This document shows positions 43,801-51,304 of a stretch of DNA of 64,000 bases, in pieces; position 1 is the first letter of the stretch; each line of letters begins with the position of its first letter. Below the pieces are notes generated by a model. It saw nothing but the letters and a program-made list of their open reading frames with translations, did no database searches and was not told where the DNA came from. The position numbers and the translations under genes were made by a program. Source of the DNA: Bacteroidales bacterium (GTDB lineage: Bacteria; Bacteroidota; Bacteroidia; Bacteroidales; F082); contig JAFUVT010000029.1 of the NCBI GenBank assembly GCA_017477425.1, forward strand, positions 62,001-126,000. The letters are read 5' to 3'.

Positions 43801-45301
43801 AGGTATAGGTGCCAGCTTCAACACTAAAAGTAGGAATGGCTACTTGATTAGCATTGAAAAGTTTGTAAAGAATCGCGGGCGGATTACTCGACATATTACT
43901 TGTAGCATATGCCTTATATGTCTCTACGTCAGAATTTGCCCCACCAATGAAGCGATTGCCATTCGAACTGTTTTGGATGAGGAAACCGCCATAAGTTTCG
44001 TTATTGTTAAATGTCCAAACGCTTGCCCCCGTTGTTCCAAGAGCCAAGTTGGTTGAATTTGCATTGTTCAAGTATTGTCCGTTGATCTTGATGTAGTAAC
44101 CATCAGTTGCAGCTTCAAGAGTAATGGTATAAGGTTTGCCCTCTTCATTATAGGAAGTTAGCACTTGGCCATCGGAAATCGCTACGTCAACGGTTGAGAG
44201 AGCGTTATTGCTTATCGCACCTGCATTCGCCTTACCCTTTGTCGTTTCCACCATAAGATACACACCATCGGTGGTAATTTGAGAGGCGTCTGTTACTTTT
44301 TGAAACACTGGAAGGTTTGCCGGGTCATAAGCCGAACCCGTGACGGCAACCGTTTGACTCACTTCGTCCTCTGTATTGCTAACGGTGATGTTGCCTTCAA
44401 TGCTACCCACAGCGGTAGGAGCATAAGTGACGGTAACGGTGGCCTCGCCTGTGCCTTCGCCAACTTCGATAGTGGCAGGCGAAACCGTAATGCCTTCAAA
44501 GCCTGCAACCGTCAAGTTTTCGTTGAGGTTGGCATAATTGACGGTGAAGGTCTCTTGGTAAGAACCATTGATTTCCTTCTCCCCGAAAGCGATGGAAGTG
44601 GGGCTTACAGAAAGAGAGGGGTCGGTGGAAGGAGTTTCTTGAAGTTTGAATAATTCAACTGGAGCCATTGAAGTTGAGTAATCATTAGCATAATTGGCAA
44701 ACCAACTTGAAGAATTATTCCATTTCAAAAAATTATTACTTGTCTGATTCAAAGTGAACTTGAAACCAATTGGAGAACTTGAATTGTATCCACTCAAAGT
44801 AATACTCTTTTCTTCGTCGCTGAATCCCATACCCTTACCACTAGTGGTTGATGATTGGTACATATACTTGCTAGTAGAAACGTTTTGGAAAGTACATGTA
44901 GTTGTGGTACCACTTGTAGAGACTGTGACGTAATAAACGACTGTGGTATTCGGATTAGTAATAGAATTATTGCTAATTGTGACTTGAACGCCTTCAATAC
45001 GGCCATTCGAATTAGCAGTACTTCCAAGAGCCTTATTATTAGTCGAAGCATTTTGGCTACCAGTCATCACATAATAACCAGTAACAAAATCTGCTGCACT
45101 AGTAATTCTTGTAAAAGTTCCAGTGTAGTTGTCTCTCGTCTGACCTTCGCCTCTATCGGGAATTTGGGCGGTTAATGTTTCACGTTCTTTTTGTGTAACT
45201 CGCTGGTTATCAGCAGGTTTTACCCCCCCCCATGCAACAGCTGGGGCAAGGAATGCCAACAGGCTTAGGGCTGTCAGCAGCAAGGTAAATTTCCTTTTCA
45301 T
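40838..45301 (-). CDS. Giant secreted multidomain protein with T9SS sorting domain and poly-G tract
   Basis: A 1487-residue protein with a signal peptide (LLTALSLLAFLAPAVA). Recognisable parts: Ig-like choice-of-anchor domains (~235-330, SVSPTSIAFGEKEINGSYQE), two blocks of lipocalin/beta-trefoil-like repeats (KVTDASQITTDGVYLMVET; KVTSTDEITDGDYLIVSSG), a chitobiase C-terminal-like segment (~500-575; AGTYTSAQSISISCETEG), a DUF5689-like region (~580-680), an InlB-like region (~890-930, FAGWTLDPNDVENL), and a T9SS domain (NVNQPVGVYMLRLVNGN ... KVVVK). It is probably an adhesin or scaffold on the surface; no catalytic site was seen. Nine consecutive G bases follow the signal peptide codons, and a dispersed repeat (VPEPVEGP) lies just before the sorting domain. 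Confidence 0.82.
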   Translation of the reverse strand: MKRKFTLLLTALSLLAFLAPAVAWGGVKPADNQRVTQKERETLTAQIPDRGEGQTRDNYTGTFTRITSAADFVTGYYVMTGSQNASTNNKALGSTANSNGRIEGVQVTISNNSITNPNTTVVYYVTVSTSGTTTTCTFQNVSTSKYMYQSSTTSGKGMGFSDEEKSITLSGYNSSSPIGFKFTLNQTSNNFLKWNNSSSWFANYANDYSTSMAPVELFKLQETPSTDPSLSVSPTSIAFGEKEINGSYQETFTVNYANLNENLTVAGFEGITVSPATIEVGEGTGEATVTVTYAPTAVGSIEGNITVSNTEDEVSQTVAVTGSAYDPANLPVFQKVTDASQITTDGVYLMVETTKGKANAGAISNNALSTVDVAISDGQVLTSYNEEGKPYTITLEAATDGYYIKINGQYLNNANSTNLALGTTGASVWTFNNNETYGGFLIQNSSNGNRFIGGANSDVETYKAYATSNMSSNPPAILYKLFNANQVAIPTFSVEAGTYTSAQSISISCETEGATIQYKTTENGEWQNYTAAITVSETTTIWAKATKEGMDDSDIATATYTIVIIEHAGTEADPYSVADARNLIDMGEPYPEGVYAAGIVSEIVTAYSEQYGNISYNISTDGTTEADQLQAFRGKSYNGENFTSEDDIQVGDIVVIYGDLTKYNSTYEFAANNQLVSLERPVVPTITVNPTSLIGFTYEQGYGPSEAQMLTVSASNLSTTYMSINTDMNYNVSLDGETYSTYASINAVNGTIESTTVYVRLKDGLEAQNDIEGSITFASTGAQTVTVSLNGSVTAPRPEALYTYSLNGVEGVSMEAHVGDVITLSPAMGVNNDFTFAGWTLDPNDVENLLGETYILEEEETTFYAVYEHTVTVGTPTRDAASYVKVTSTDEITDGDYLIVSSGLNNNEEFNVAFDGSKSTNNTLDATSNKIDVTIDNDTIAYTAEIAASAFTIASMDGGYSIKSASGIYIGRTASSNGMNMNTEDAIANAISFDTEGNALITGTGDNSAAKLQYNSAKNTWRFRYYTSTQKAIQLYKYTEGGVPTPTPVATTARYTRVFLNQAVSDNITIVGPSIIPANSMLDMGANTLTNEKGASKFVIEDGAQYIGNSVNATVQKNIEACTYSNDNNAGYYLIASPIYDNLTAANVNGMLTNYYDLYKFDNTEDLEWRNYKDANFTIDPEVGYLYASGSNTIVEFAGELNEYEELSKVTIPNAGFNLIGNPFACDVYVYDVSSEPMDFQVLNSDGQTFTDGSTAVKVGDAFLVQTTEANQEVYFNHEQFRNAAAVTMSIVKNRGNFIDNARVRFGEGRGMNKFYLNENGTHIFIPQGNEEMAVAYSAAEGEMPVSFKANENGTYTLSVEAENVEMNYLHLIDNMTGADVDLLATPSYSFEARTSDYTSRFRLVFSASQVPEPVEGPSAFAFFNGSSWTVSNMGEATLQVIDMMGRVLSSQAISGNADLNVNQPVGVYMLRLVNGNDVKVQKVVVK
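41049..41072. repeat. CCCTTCGACAGG-family repeat inside the giant T9SS gene
   Basis: A canonical copy read on the minus strand as VPEPVEGP, immediately before the T9SS sorting domain. Confidence 0.9.
45223..45231 (-). repeat. Nine-base poly-G tract in the coding strand
   Basis: Nine Gs on the minus strand encode the W-G-G-V junction right after the signal peptide of the T9SS protein. A change of one base would shift the frame after ~25 codons. Confidence 0.85.
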
Positions 45302-45387
45302 TGTTGTTTTGCTTTTAATTTGTTGATATTTGATGATTTAAAAATTTATTGGATTGTTTATCTCTATTTTGAGACTTTTTTGGGCGG

Positions 45388-45395
45388 CAAAGATA
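45388..45395 (-). promoter_or_regulatory. Promoter -7 box, giant T9SS gene
   Basis: TATCTTTG on the minus strand, 86 bases before the ATG at 45301. Confidence 0.6.
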
Positions 45396-45473
45396 CGCAT
45401 TATTAATATAAGGTGGGAAGGGGGTCGAAAAAAAGTTTTTGATTTCTTGGCGACTGGTGTTTTTTCCCGCCAT

Positions 45474-45507
45474 TTTGCTTCCCAAAAACAGATTTTGCGT
45501 ATTTTTG
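45474..45507 (+). promoter_or_regulatory. Promoter of the SGNH-SGNH-MBOAT operon
   Basis: TTTG (45474-45477), 22 bases, TATTTTTG (45500-45507); the ATG is 31 bases downstream. Confidence 0.7.
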
Positions 45508-45538
45508 CCGACCGTTTCGCAAACCGCATTTTCAAGTC

Positions 45539-47056
45539 ATGAAATCGATACGCACACTGATATTCATCCTCTCCGTTATGCTTATTTTGGGCGTGGCGTG
45601 GTTCTTCTTCCCTGCCGACGGCATCAACTTGGGTAACACCACGTTGCGTTTCCCGTCGTATGCTGAAGACCGTACGCCGACGCAACAAGAAGTGGACGTC
45701 GACGCCGTGCTCAACCAGGTGACGCGCAGCTTCGAGATGACCGTCTCCGACAACCTTTTGGACAGCATGCGCTTCTTCCGCGACTACCTCAAGGAGAACC
45801 CCAACCGCATCTACCTGCCTAACGACGATTACACCTACTTCGATACCCTCTTCGAGCAACTCGAACAAGCCCAACAAGACGGACGCATCTGCCGCATCAT
45901 GCACTATGGTGACTCGCAAATCGAGATGGACCGCATCTCGTCGGTACTCCGCCAGAAGCTGCAAGAGCACTTCGGCGGATCGGGACCCAACATGATCCCC
46001 GCCATTCAGCCTGTCCCCACCATCTCGGTGTCGCAAAACGCATCGGGTCTGCTCCGCTACATGGTGTATGGCGACGCCTCGCGCGCCTCTCACAACCGCT
46101 ATGGCGTGATGTCGCAGTTCGGTCAGGTGACGGGAAGCGGCAGCATCAGTTTCAGCCAGACCCACCATTCGCAGGCCTTTGAACGCGCCAAGGAAATCTC
46201 GACGGTATCGGTGCTGCTCGGCAAAAACAGCGAAGGCTTCACCGCCACTTTGAAGTGCGACACGATAAGCACCGACCCCAAGACGCTAGCGGCCAACGAC
46301 AGTGTTTCACTCATCACCTGGATTTTACCTGCCGACGTCAGGCGTGGCACCATCAGCTTCAAGGGCAACGCCGAAATCTATGCCGTCCTATTGGATGGCG
46401 ACCCAGGGGTGGCCGTCGACAACGTAGCCCTGCGTGGCTGCGCCGGCAACATTTTCACCCGCCTCGACGAGGCTACCATGCGTCAGTCGTTCAAGCTGCT
46501 GAACACCGAGCTCATCATCTTGCAATTTGGAGGCAACCGCATGCCAGGCATCAGTTCGACGAAGAGCATCAAGCTATACATGGACGAGCTAGAACGACAA
46601 ATCAGCTACATGAAACGCGTTGCCCCCGACGCCACCCTGCTCTTCATCGGTCCTGCCGACATGGGCCGAAGCTACGGAGGTAAGATTGGCACTTGGAAGA
46701 ACCTGCCTGAGTTGAACGACTCGCTCCGCGTGATGGCACTGCGCAACGAAGTGGCCTATTGGGATATGTTCCATGTAATGGGTGGCGAAGGCTCGATGGC
46801 ACAATGGGTGAAGCACAACCCACCCATGGCCGGCCCCGACTACATCCACTTCACCTTCCGTGGCGCACAAGAGATTGGCACCAACCTGGCTAAGTCGCTC
46901 TCCATGTACTACGACTTCTACAAATTGCGCCAGCACGTGCCTAGCGAAAAAGTCATCGAATTCGTCAACCTCGACCGTGAACAAGACTCTATCCGCACGT
47001 CGCGCCGCATCAAACTACCCACCTATCAACCCACTTATCCCATCATGAAAAGATGA
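45539..47056 (+). CDS. SGNH-type hydrolase, membrane anchored
   Basis: A 505-residue protein with one N-terminal transmembrane segment (LIFILSVMLILGVAWFFF) and the rest in the periplasm. The SGNH blocks are MHYGDSQIEMDR (nucleophile Ser126), LQFGGNRM (Gly/Asn block) and a C-terminal DYIHFTFRGAQEIG with the Asp-x-x-His pair. Between blocks I and III lies a beta-rich insertion (~170-290). It is the first gene of a three-gene operon with overlapping ATGA junctions, followed by a second SGNH protein and an MBOAT acyltransferase. I infer that it transfers or removes acyl groups on an extracytoplasmic polysaccharide. Confidence 0.85.
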   Translation: MKSIRTLIFILSVMLILGVAWFFFPADGINLGNTTLRFPSYAEDRTPTQQEVDVDAVLNQVTRSFEMTVSDNLLDSMRFFRDYLKENPNRIYLPNDDYTYFDTLFEQLEQAQQDGRICRIMHYGDSQIEMDRISSVLRQKLQEHFGGSGPNMIPAIQPVPTISVSQNASGLLRYMVYGDASRASHNRYGVMSQFGQVTGSGSISFSQTHHSQAFERAKEISTVSVLLGKNSEGFTATLKCDTISTDPKTLAANDSVSLITWILPADVRRGTISFKGNAEIYAVLLDGDPGVAVDNVALRGCAGNIFTRLDEATMRQSFKLLNTELIILQFGGNRMPGISSTKSIKLYMDELERQISYMKRVAPDATLLFIGPADMGRSYGGKIGTWKNLPELNDSLRVMALRNEVAYWDMFHVMGGEGSMAQWVKHNPPMAGPDYIHFTFRGAQEIGTNLAKSLSMYYDFYKLRQHVPSEKVIEFVNLDREQDSIRTSRRIKLPTYQPTYPIMKR

Positions 47057-48327
47057 AAAAGTTGCTGATTATCTTAACCCTGACATTCTGTTGCGGGCTC
47101 CTGCCAGCCCAAATGCTACCGCAGCTACGCCCTGTGCCCAGTTACTCGTTTGCCCATTTCAACCGCAACAAACTGCTGTTGCCTGGCGATGACACGGACA
47201 TGGAACGTTTCTTCCAGAAGATGGATACTGTCGTTATGTTTGGCGAAGGCAGCCTCAACATCATGCACATCGGCGGCTCGCACGTGCAAGCTGGTGTGTT
47301 CACTCAACAGTTTCGCGACGATCTGCTGAGCCTCCGTCACGACCTGATGGGCGGACAGGTATTTGTGTTTCCCTTCACCGCAGGCGGCACCAACAACCCG
47401 TCTTATTATATGGTACGCTCAACGGGCCAATGGTTCTACTGCCGCAACGCCGTCGTCAGAGACACCGACAAACGCATGGGACTGGCCGGTGCCGCCATCA
47501 CCACATCAGACCCCGAAGCCACGGTGAGCATCATGACAAGAGCCAAGAACCCCACGGCCTTCACTCCCGACTTCGCATTCGACAAAGTGACCCTCATCGG
47601 CTATTCTGAAACCGAGAACGTCGTTCCTTTGGTGAGCTACAACGGCAACTCCATCGAAGGCGTTTATGACAAGACACGGTCGGCTTTTACCTTCAACCTC
47701 GGCACCCTCACCGACTCGGTCTGCATCCGCTTCGACACCCTGCCAGGCTCGTTCACCATAACGGGTGCGCTACTCGAGAACGGGCACGAAGGCATCAACG
47801 TTCACGGCGTGGGCGTCAACGGCGCCAGCGTGCCCTCCTACCTGCGCTGCGACGACTTTGAGCGTGACCTCGAGCTCATCCGCCCCGACCTCGTCATCTT
47901 CGGCATCGGCATCAACGACGCATCGGAGAAAGATTTCACGAAAGCAGGATTCATGGAGAACTACGACGAACTCATCCAAATCATCAAACGGGTTAACCCA
48001 GACTGTGCCCTGCTCTTCATGACCAACAACGACAGTTTCAAGCGTATCAAAGTCAAGAAAAAGACACGCTACGAGGTCAACACCAACGGCTTGATTGTAC
48101 AAGAAGCCTTCCAAGAGATGGCCAAAACCTACAACGCAGCCTTGTGGGACCAATTCGACATCATGGGCGGCCTCCGCTCGATGCAAGAATGGGAAAAAGC
48201 TGGTCTGGCCAAGAAAGACAAGGTGCACTTCACCAACGACGGCTATATGCTGCTCGGCGATCTAATATATAACGCTTTGATTACAAAATATATAGAACAT
48301 ATCAAACACAACCCCATCACACGATGA
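47053..48327 (+). CDS. SGNH-type hydrolase with altered block I
   Basis: A 424-residue exported protein (signal peptide LLIILTLTFCCGLLPAQ). Block I is MHIGGSHVQAGVF, with Ser76 but G-G-S in place of the usual G-D-S; the Gly/Asn block is IFGIGINDASEKDF; the catalytic pair is KDKVHFTNDGY. All three catalytic residues are thus present, although the local motif is unusual. It overlaps both neighbours by four bases. Together with the upstream SGNH protein and the MBOAT enzyme it probably forms an O-acylation system. Confidence 0.83.
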   Translation: MKKLLIILTLTFCCGLLPAQMLPQLRPVPSYSFAHFNRNKLLLPGDDTDMERFFQKMDTVVMFGEGSLNIMHIGGSHVQAGVFTQQFRDDLLSLRHDLMGGQVFVFPFTAGGTNNPSYYMVRSTGQWFYCRNAVVRDTDKRMGLAGAAITTSDPEATVSIMTRAKNPTAFTPDFAFDKVTLIGYSETENVVPLVSYNGNSIEGVYDKTRSAFTFNLGTLTDSVCIRFDTLPGSFTITGALLENGHEGINVHGVGVNGASVPSYLRCDDFERDLELIRPDLVIFGIGINDASEKDFTKAGFMENYDELIQIIKRVNPDCALLFMTNNDSFKRIKVKKKTRYEVNTNGLIVQEAFQEMAKTYNAALWDQFDIMGGLRSMQEWEKAGLAKKDKVHFTNDGYMLLGDLIYNALITKYIEHIKHNPITR

Positions 48328-50189
48328 CATTCAGCCCTGAGATAGCATTGGACTTCCTAGGGAAGGTCTTCTCGTTCGACAAGGCCCATCCTCTGCTGTT
48401 CACCCAGTTCTATTTCTGGGCGTTTTTTGCCTTTGTGTTTGCCCTGTTCTGCCTGTTCAAGAACAAGTGCCTGCTACGCAACACCTACCTTTTTTTTGTC
48501 AGCCTGTTTTTCTACTATAAGACCAGCGGACTCTTCACTTTAATCCTGATTTTCATCACCTTATATAATTTCTTCGCGGGAAAATGGCTCCATACGCGAA
48601 AGAAAGACGCGAGCCGTAATATAGTGCTGGCGCTCAGCGTCATCATCAACCTGTCGACGCTGTTCTATTTCAAGTACGCCTATTTCCTCACCGACGTGCT
48701 CAACGACTTGACGGGCTACGACTTCCGCGTGTTCGACGTGTTCTCGTGGGTGGGCAACCAAATCACGGGCGACACCCGCTTCAGCGTCGACACCATCCTT
48801 TTGCCCGTGGGCATCTCGTTCTACACCTTCCAGGCCATCAGCTACATCATGGACGTCTACCGCAAACGCATCGAGCCCGTCCACAACCTCTTCGACTTCG
48901 GGTTCTACGTGAGCTTCTTCCCACAGCTGGTGGCGGGTCCCATCGTGAGGGCCAACGAGTTCATCCCGCAGCTCCACAAGAAATACTTCCTCAGCCGCAA
49001 GCAGTTCGGCATCGCCGTGTTCTGGATCATGAACGGTTTGGTGAAGAAAATCGTCTTGAGCGACTACATCGCCGTCAACTTCATCGACCGCGTGTTTGAG
49101 CAGCCTTTGCTGTACACGGGTTTCGAGAACCTGATGGCCTTGTTCGGCTATTCGCTGCAGGTCTACGCCGACTTCTCGGGCTATACCGACATCGCCATCG
49201 GCGTGGCCATGCTGATGGGCTTCTATCTGCCCAAGAACTTCAACTCGCCTTACAAGGCCAAGAGCCCGGGCGAGTTCTGGAAACGCTGGCACATCTCACT
49301 CTCGCGTTGGCTGCAGGACTACCTCTACATCCCGCTGGGTGGCAACCGCAACGGCACCTTCGGCTCGTTCTGCATCATCATCATGATTGCCGCCATCGCC
49401 GTGTTCCTCTCGAGCAGCTGGTGGGTGGCCTTGGGCGTGGGCGCCGTCGCACTGATTGTCGCATTAATTGCCATCTTCAAGCCCAATGCCCGCAAGGACA
49501 TCACCACCGAAATCAACCGCATGGACACGATGCTGCTCGGCGGCCTGTGGCACGGCGCCTCGTGGAACTTCATGATTTGGGGTGGTTTGAACGGCATCGG
49601 GATGCTGTTCTACCGTTTTTGGAAAGACTGGAGCATCTACGGTCGCACCTTATTTATATTAGCTGCCACCTTCCTGCTGAGGGTCTTGTGCGTCTTTGCA
49701 CCTCGGCCCGTGTTCAACGTGCTGTTTGTGTGGTGCATGATTGTGCTGGCAGGCAACATGATCAGGATGCTCTACAATCTTTTTGGCGGACAGAAGGCTT
49801 GGCAATGGTTGCAAGACGCATGGGCCGTCTTCCAAACTTTCACCTTCATCACCTTCACCCGACTGTTCTTCCGCAGCGGCTCGAACCTCGACCCCGCCGT
49901 GGCCAACGAAACCGCTTGGAACACAGCCAAGAACATGGTCAACCAGATGGGCAGCCATTGGCGTTTGGAACAGATTCCAGACATCATCGTTCACTATCGC
50001 AACGTATTCATCCTCATTGTAATAGGTCTGATTATCCATTGGTTGCCGGAAAATTTCAAGCGGCGTTATCGCCTTTGGTTCGCCAAGATGCCGACCCCGC
50101 TGATGGTGGTGGTGTGCGCCCTCATCGTGTTCGTCATCTATCAGTTCATCACCGCCGATTTGCAGGCGTTTATCTATTTCCAGTTTTGA
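48324..50189 (+). CDS. MBOAT family membrane-bound O-acyltransferase
   Basis: A 621-residue polytopic protein of the AlgI/DltB branch, which carries acyl groups across the inner membrane to exported glycans. The family features are PVGISFYTFQAISYIMDVYR, FFPQLVAGPIVRANEF, FWKRWHISLSRWLQDYLYIP followed by LGGNR, and the catalytic His410 in GLWHGASWNF. It is longer than AlgI: an insertion with helices (~355-390) and a C-terminal extension after residue 480. It starts in the stop of the second SGNH gene, so supply (MBOAT) and transfer (SGNH) functions are made together. The polysaccharide is not known. Confidence 0.92.
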   Translation: MTFSPEIALDFLGKVFSFDKAHPLLFTQFYFWAFFAFVFALFCLFKNKCLLRNTYLFFVSLFFYYKTSGLFTLILIFITLYNFFAGKWLHTRKKDASRNIVLALSVIINLSTLFYFKYAYFLTDVLNDLTGYDFRVFDVFSWVGNQITGDTRFSVDTILLPVGISFYTFQAISYIMDVYRKRIEPVHNLFDFGFYVSFFPQLVAGPIVRANEFIPQLHKKYFLSRKQFGIAVFWIMNGLVKKIVLSDYIAVNFIDRVFEQPLLYTGFENLMALFGYSLQVYADFSGYTDIAIGVAMLMGFYLPKNFNSPYKAKSPGEFWKRWHISLSRWLQDYLYIPLGGNRNGTFGSFCIIIMIAAIAVFLSSSWWVALGVGAVALIVALIAIFKPNARKDITTEINRMDTMLLGGLWHGASWNFMIWGGLNGIGMLFYRFWKDWSIYGRTLFILAATFLLRVLCVFAPRPVFNVLFVWCMIVLAGNMIRMLYNLFGGQKAWQWLQDAWAVFQTFTFITFTRLFFRSGSNLDPAVANETAWNTAKNMVNQMGSHWRLEQIPDIIVHYRNVFILIVIGLIIHWLPENFKRRYRLWFAKMPTPLMVVVCALIVFVIYQFITADLQAFIYFQF

Positions 50190-50197
50190 TAAAACTG

Positions 50198-50225
50198 GTA
50201 GAGACGTTGCGCGCAACGTCTCTAC
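50198..50225. repeat. 28-bp perfect palindrome, GTAGAGACG family
   Basis: GTAGAGACGTTGCG plus its exact complement, eight bases after the MBOAT stop and between convergent genes. It differs from the 2523 and 11395 copies by one paired A-to-T/T-to-A exchange. Confidence 0.9.
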
Positions 50226-50250
50226 AACAATGGTTTTCGAAAATCAATGA

Positions 50251-51105
50251 TCAATGCGTCAAAATCTCCAACCCTGTCTCGGTCATCAGGAAGGTGTGCT
50301 CCCATTGGGCTGAGGGCAGTTCGTCCTCAGTGATGACGGTCCAGCCATCAGCGCTGTCGACGAAGACCTTCCACGTGCCCATGTTAATCATCGGCTCAAT
50401 GGTGAACACCATACCCGGGACGAGCACCATGCCCACGCCTTTCTTGCCGTAGTGCAGCACCTCGGGGTCGTCGTGGAACTTGAGGCCCACACCGTGACCG
50501 CAAAGGTCGCGCACCACACTGAAGCCGTTCTTGTGGGCGTGCTTCTCGATGGCATTGCCGATGTCGCCGACGAAGCCGTAAGGCTTGGCGGCTTCCATGC
50601 CGATATAGAGACATTCCTTAGCCACATCGACCAGCTTCTGCTTGCGGGCCGAGGTCTGGCCTATGACGTACATGCGTGAGGCGTCGGCGTAGAAACCGTC
50701 CAAAATGGTGGTGCAGTCCACGTTGATGATGTCGCCTTCCTTCAGGATTTCCTTGGCCGAGGGGATGCCGTGGCAAACCACCTCGTTGATGGAAGTGCAC
50801 ACGCTCTTGGGGAAGCCTTCGTAGCCCAAGCAGGCGGGAATGGCACCGTGTTCGATGGTGTAGTTGTGGACGAGTTCGTCGATTTCGAGCGTGCTCATGC
50901 CCGCGTGGATTTTCTCGCCCACGAGGTCGAGGATGGCCGTGTTGATGACGCCGCTTTTTCGGATGCCTTCAATCTCTTCGGGGGTGCGGATGAGGCTGCG
51001 TTTGGGCACCAAGGCACCTTTGGCCTCCATCGCCATCACCCTTCTATCCAATGCTGTCGGTTCCTGTCCGGCCGGGACACGCCATCTTTTACGCCTTGTA
51101 AACAT
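50251..51105 (-). CDS. map: Type I methionyl aminopeptidase
   Basis: A 284-residue cytoplasmic enzyme that removes the initiator Met. The five metal ligands are visible: two Asp in INVDCTTILDGFYADASR, His in LCGHGVGLKFHDDPE, and two Glu in FTIEPMINMG and SAQWEHTFLM. An N-terminal extension of about 35 basic residues (FTRRKRWRVPAGQEP) precedes the pita-bread fold, which might associate with the ribosome. The ATG at 51105 is chosen because the -7 box at 51124-51131 overlaps any earlier start. Confidence 0.95.
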   Translation of the reverse strand: MFTRRKRWRVPAGQEPTALDRRVMAMEAKGALVPKRSLIRTPEEIEGIRKSGVINTAILDLVGEKIHAGMSTLEIDELVHNYTIEHGAIPACLGYEGFPKSVCTSINEVVCHGIPSAKEILKEGDIINVDCTTILDGFYADASRMYVIGQTSARKQKLVDVAKECLYIGMEAAKPYGFVGDIGNAIEKHAHKNGFSVVRDLCGHGVGLKFHDDPEVLHYGKKGVGMVLVPGMVFTIEPMINMGTWKVFVDSADGWTVITEDELPSAQWEHTFLMTETGLEILTH

Positions 51106-51123
51106 AGTTGAAAAATTTGGCTG

Positions 51124-51131
51124 CAAAGGTA
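51124..51131 (-). promoter_or_regulatory. Promoter -7 box, map
   Basis: TACCTTTG on the minus strand, 18 bases before the ATG. Confidence 0.65.
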
Positions 51132-51159
51132 GTGTTTTTTTGAATACAAATAGCCCGAT

Positions 51160-51284
51160 ATGTCATTCCAAGGTGGGGCCGTGCGATGCGGGAATCTATA
51201 TCGGGCGGCTTGAAAAATGATATATACAGGACGGCCCAATAATCCATAGATTCCATGCCCACAAGCCCAAGCAAGGAATGACAT
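51160..51284. repeat. 125-bp imperfect palindromic repeat between map and dnaG
   Basis: The outer arms ATGTCATTCC (51160-51169) and GGAATGACAT (51275-51284) enclose inner arms GGGAATCTAT and ATAGATTCC. The right half matches the block inside the GT39 gene at 12299-12340. The element fills most of the 199-base gap; nothing else was seen there except the map promoter. Confidence 0.85.
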
Positions 51285-51304
51285 GTATTATTGTGCCTGC
51301 AAGT

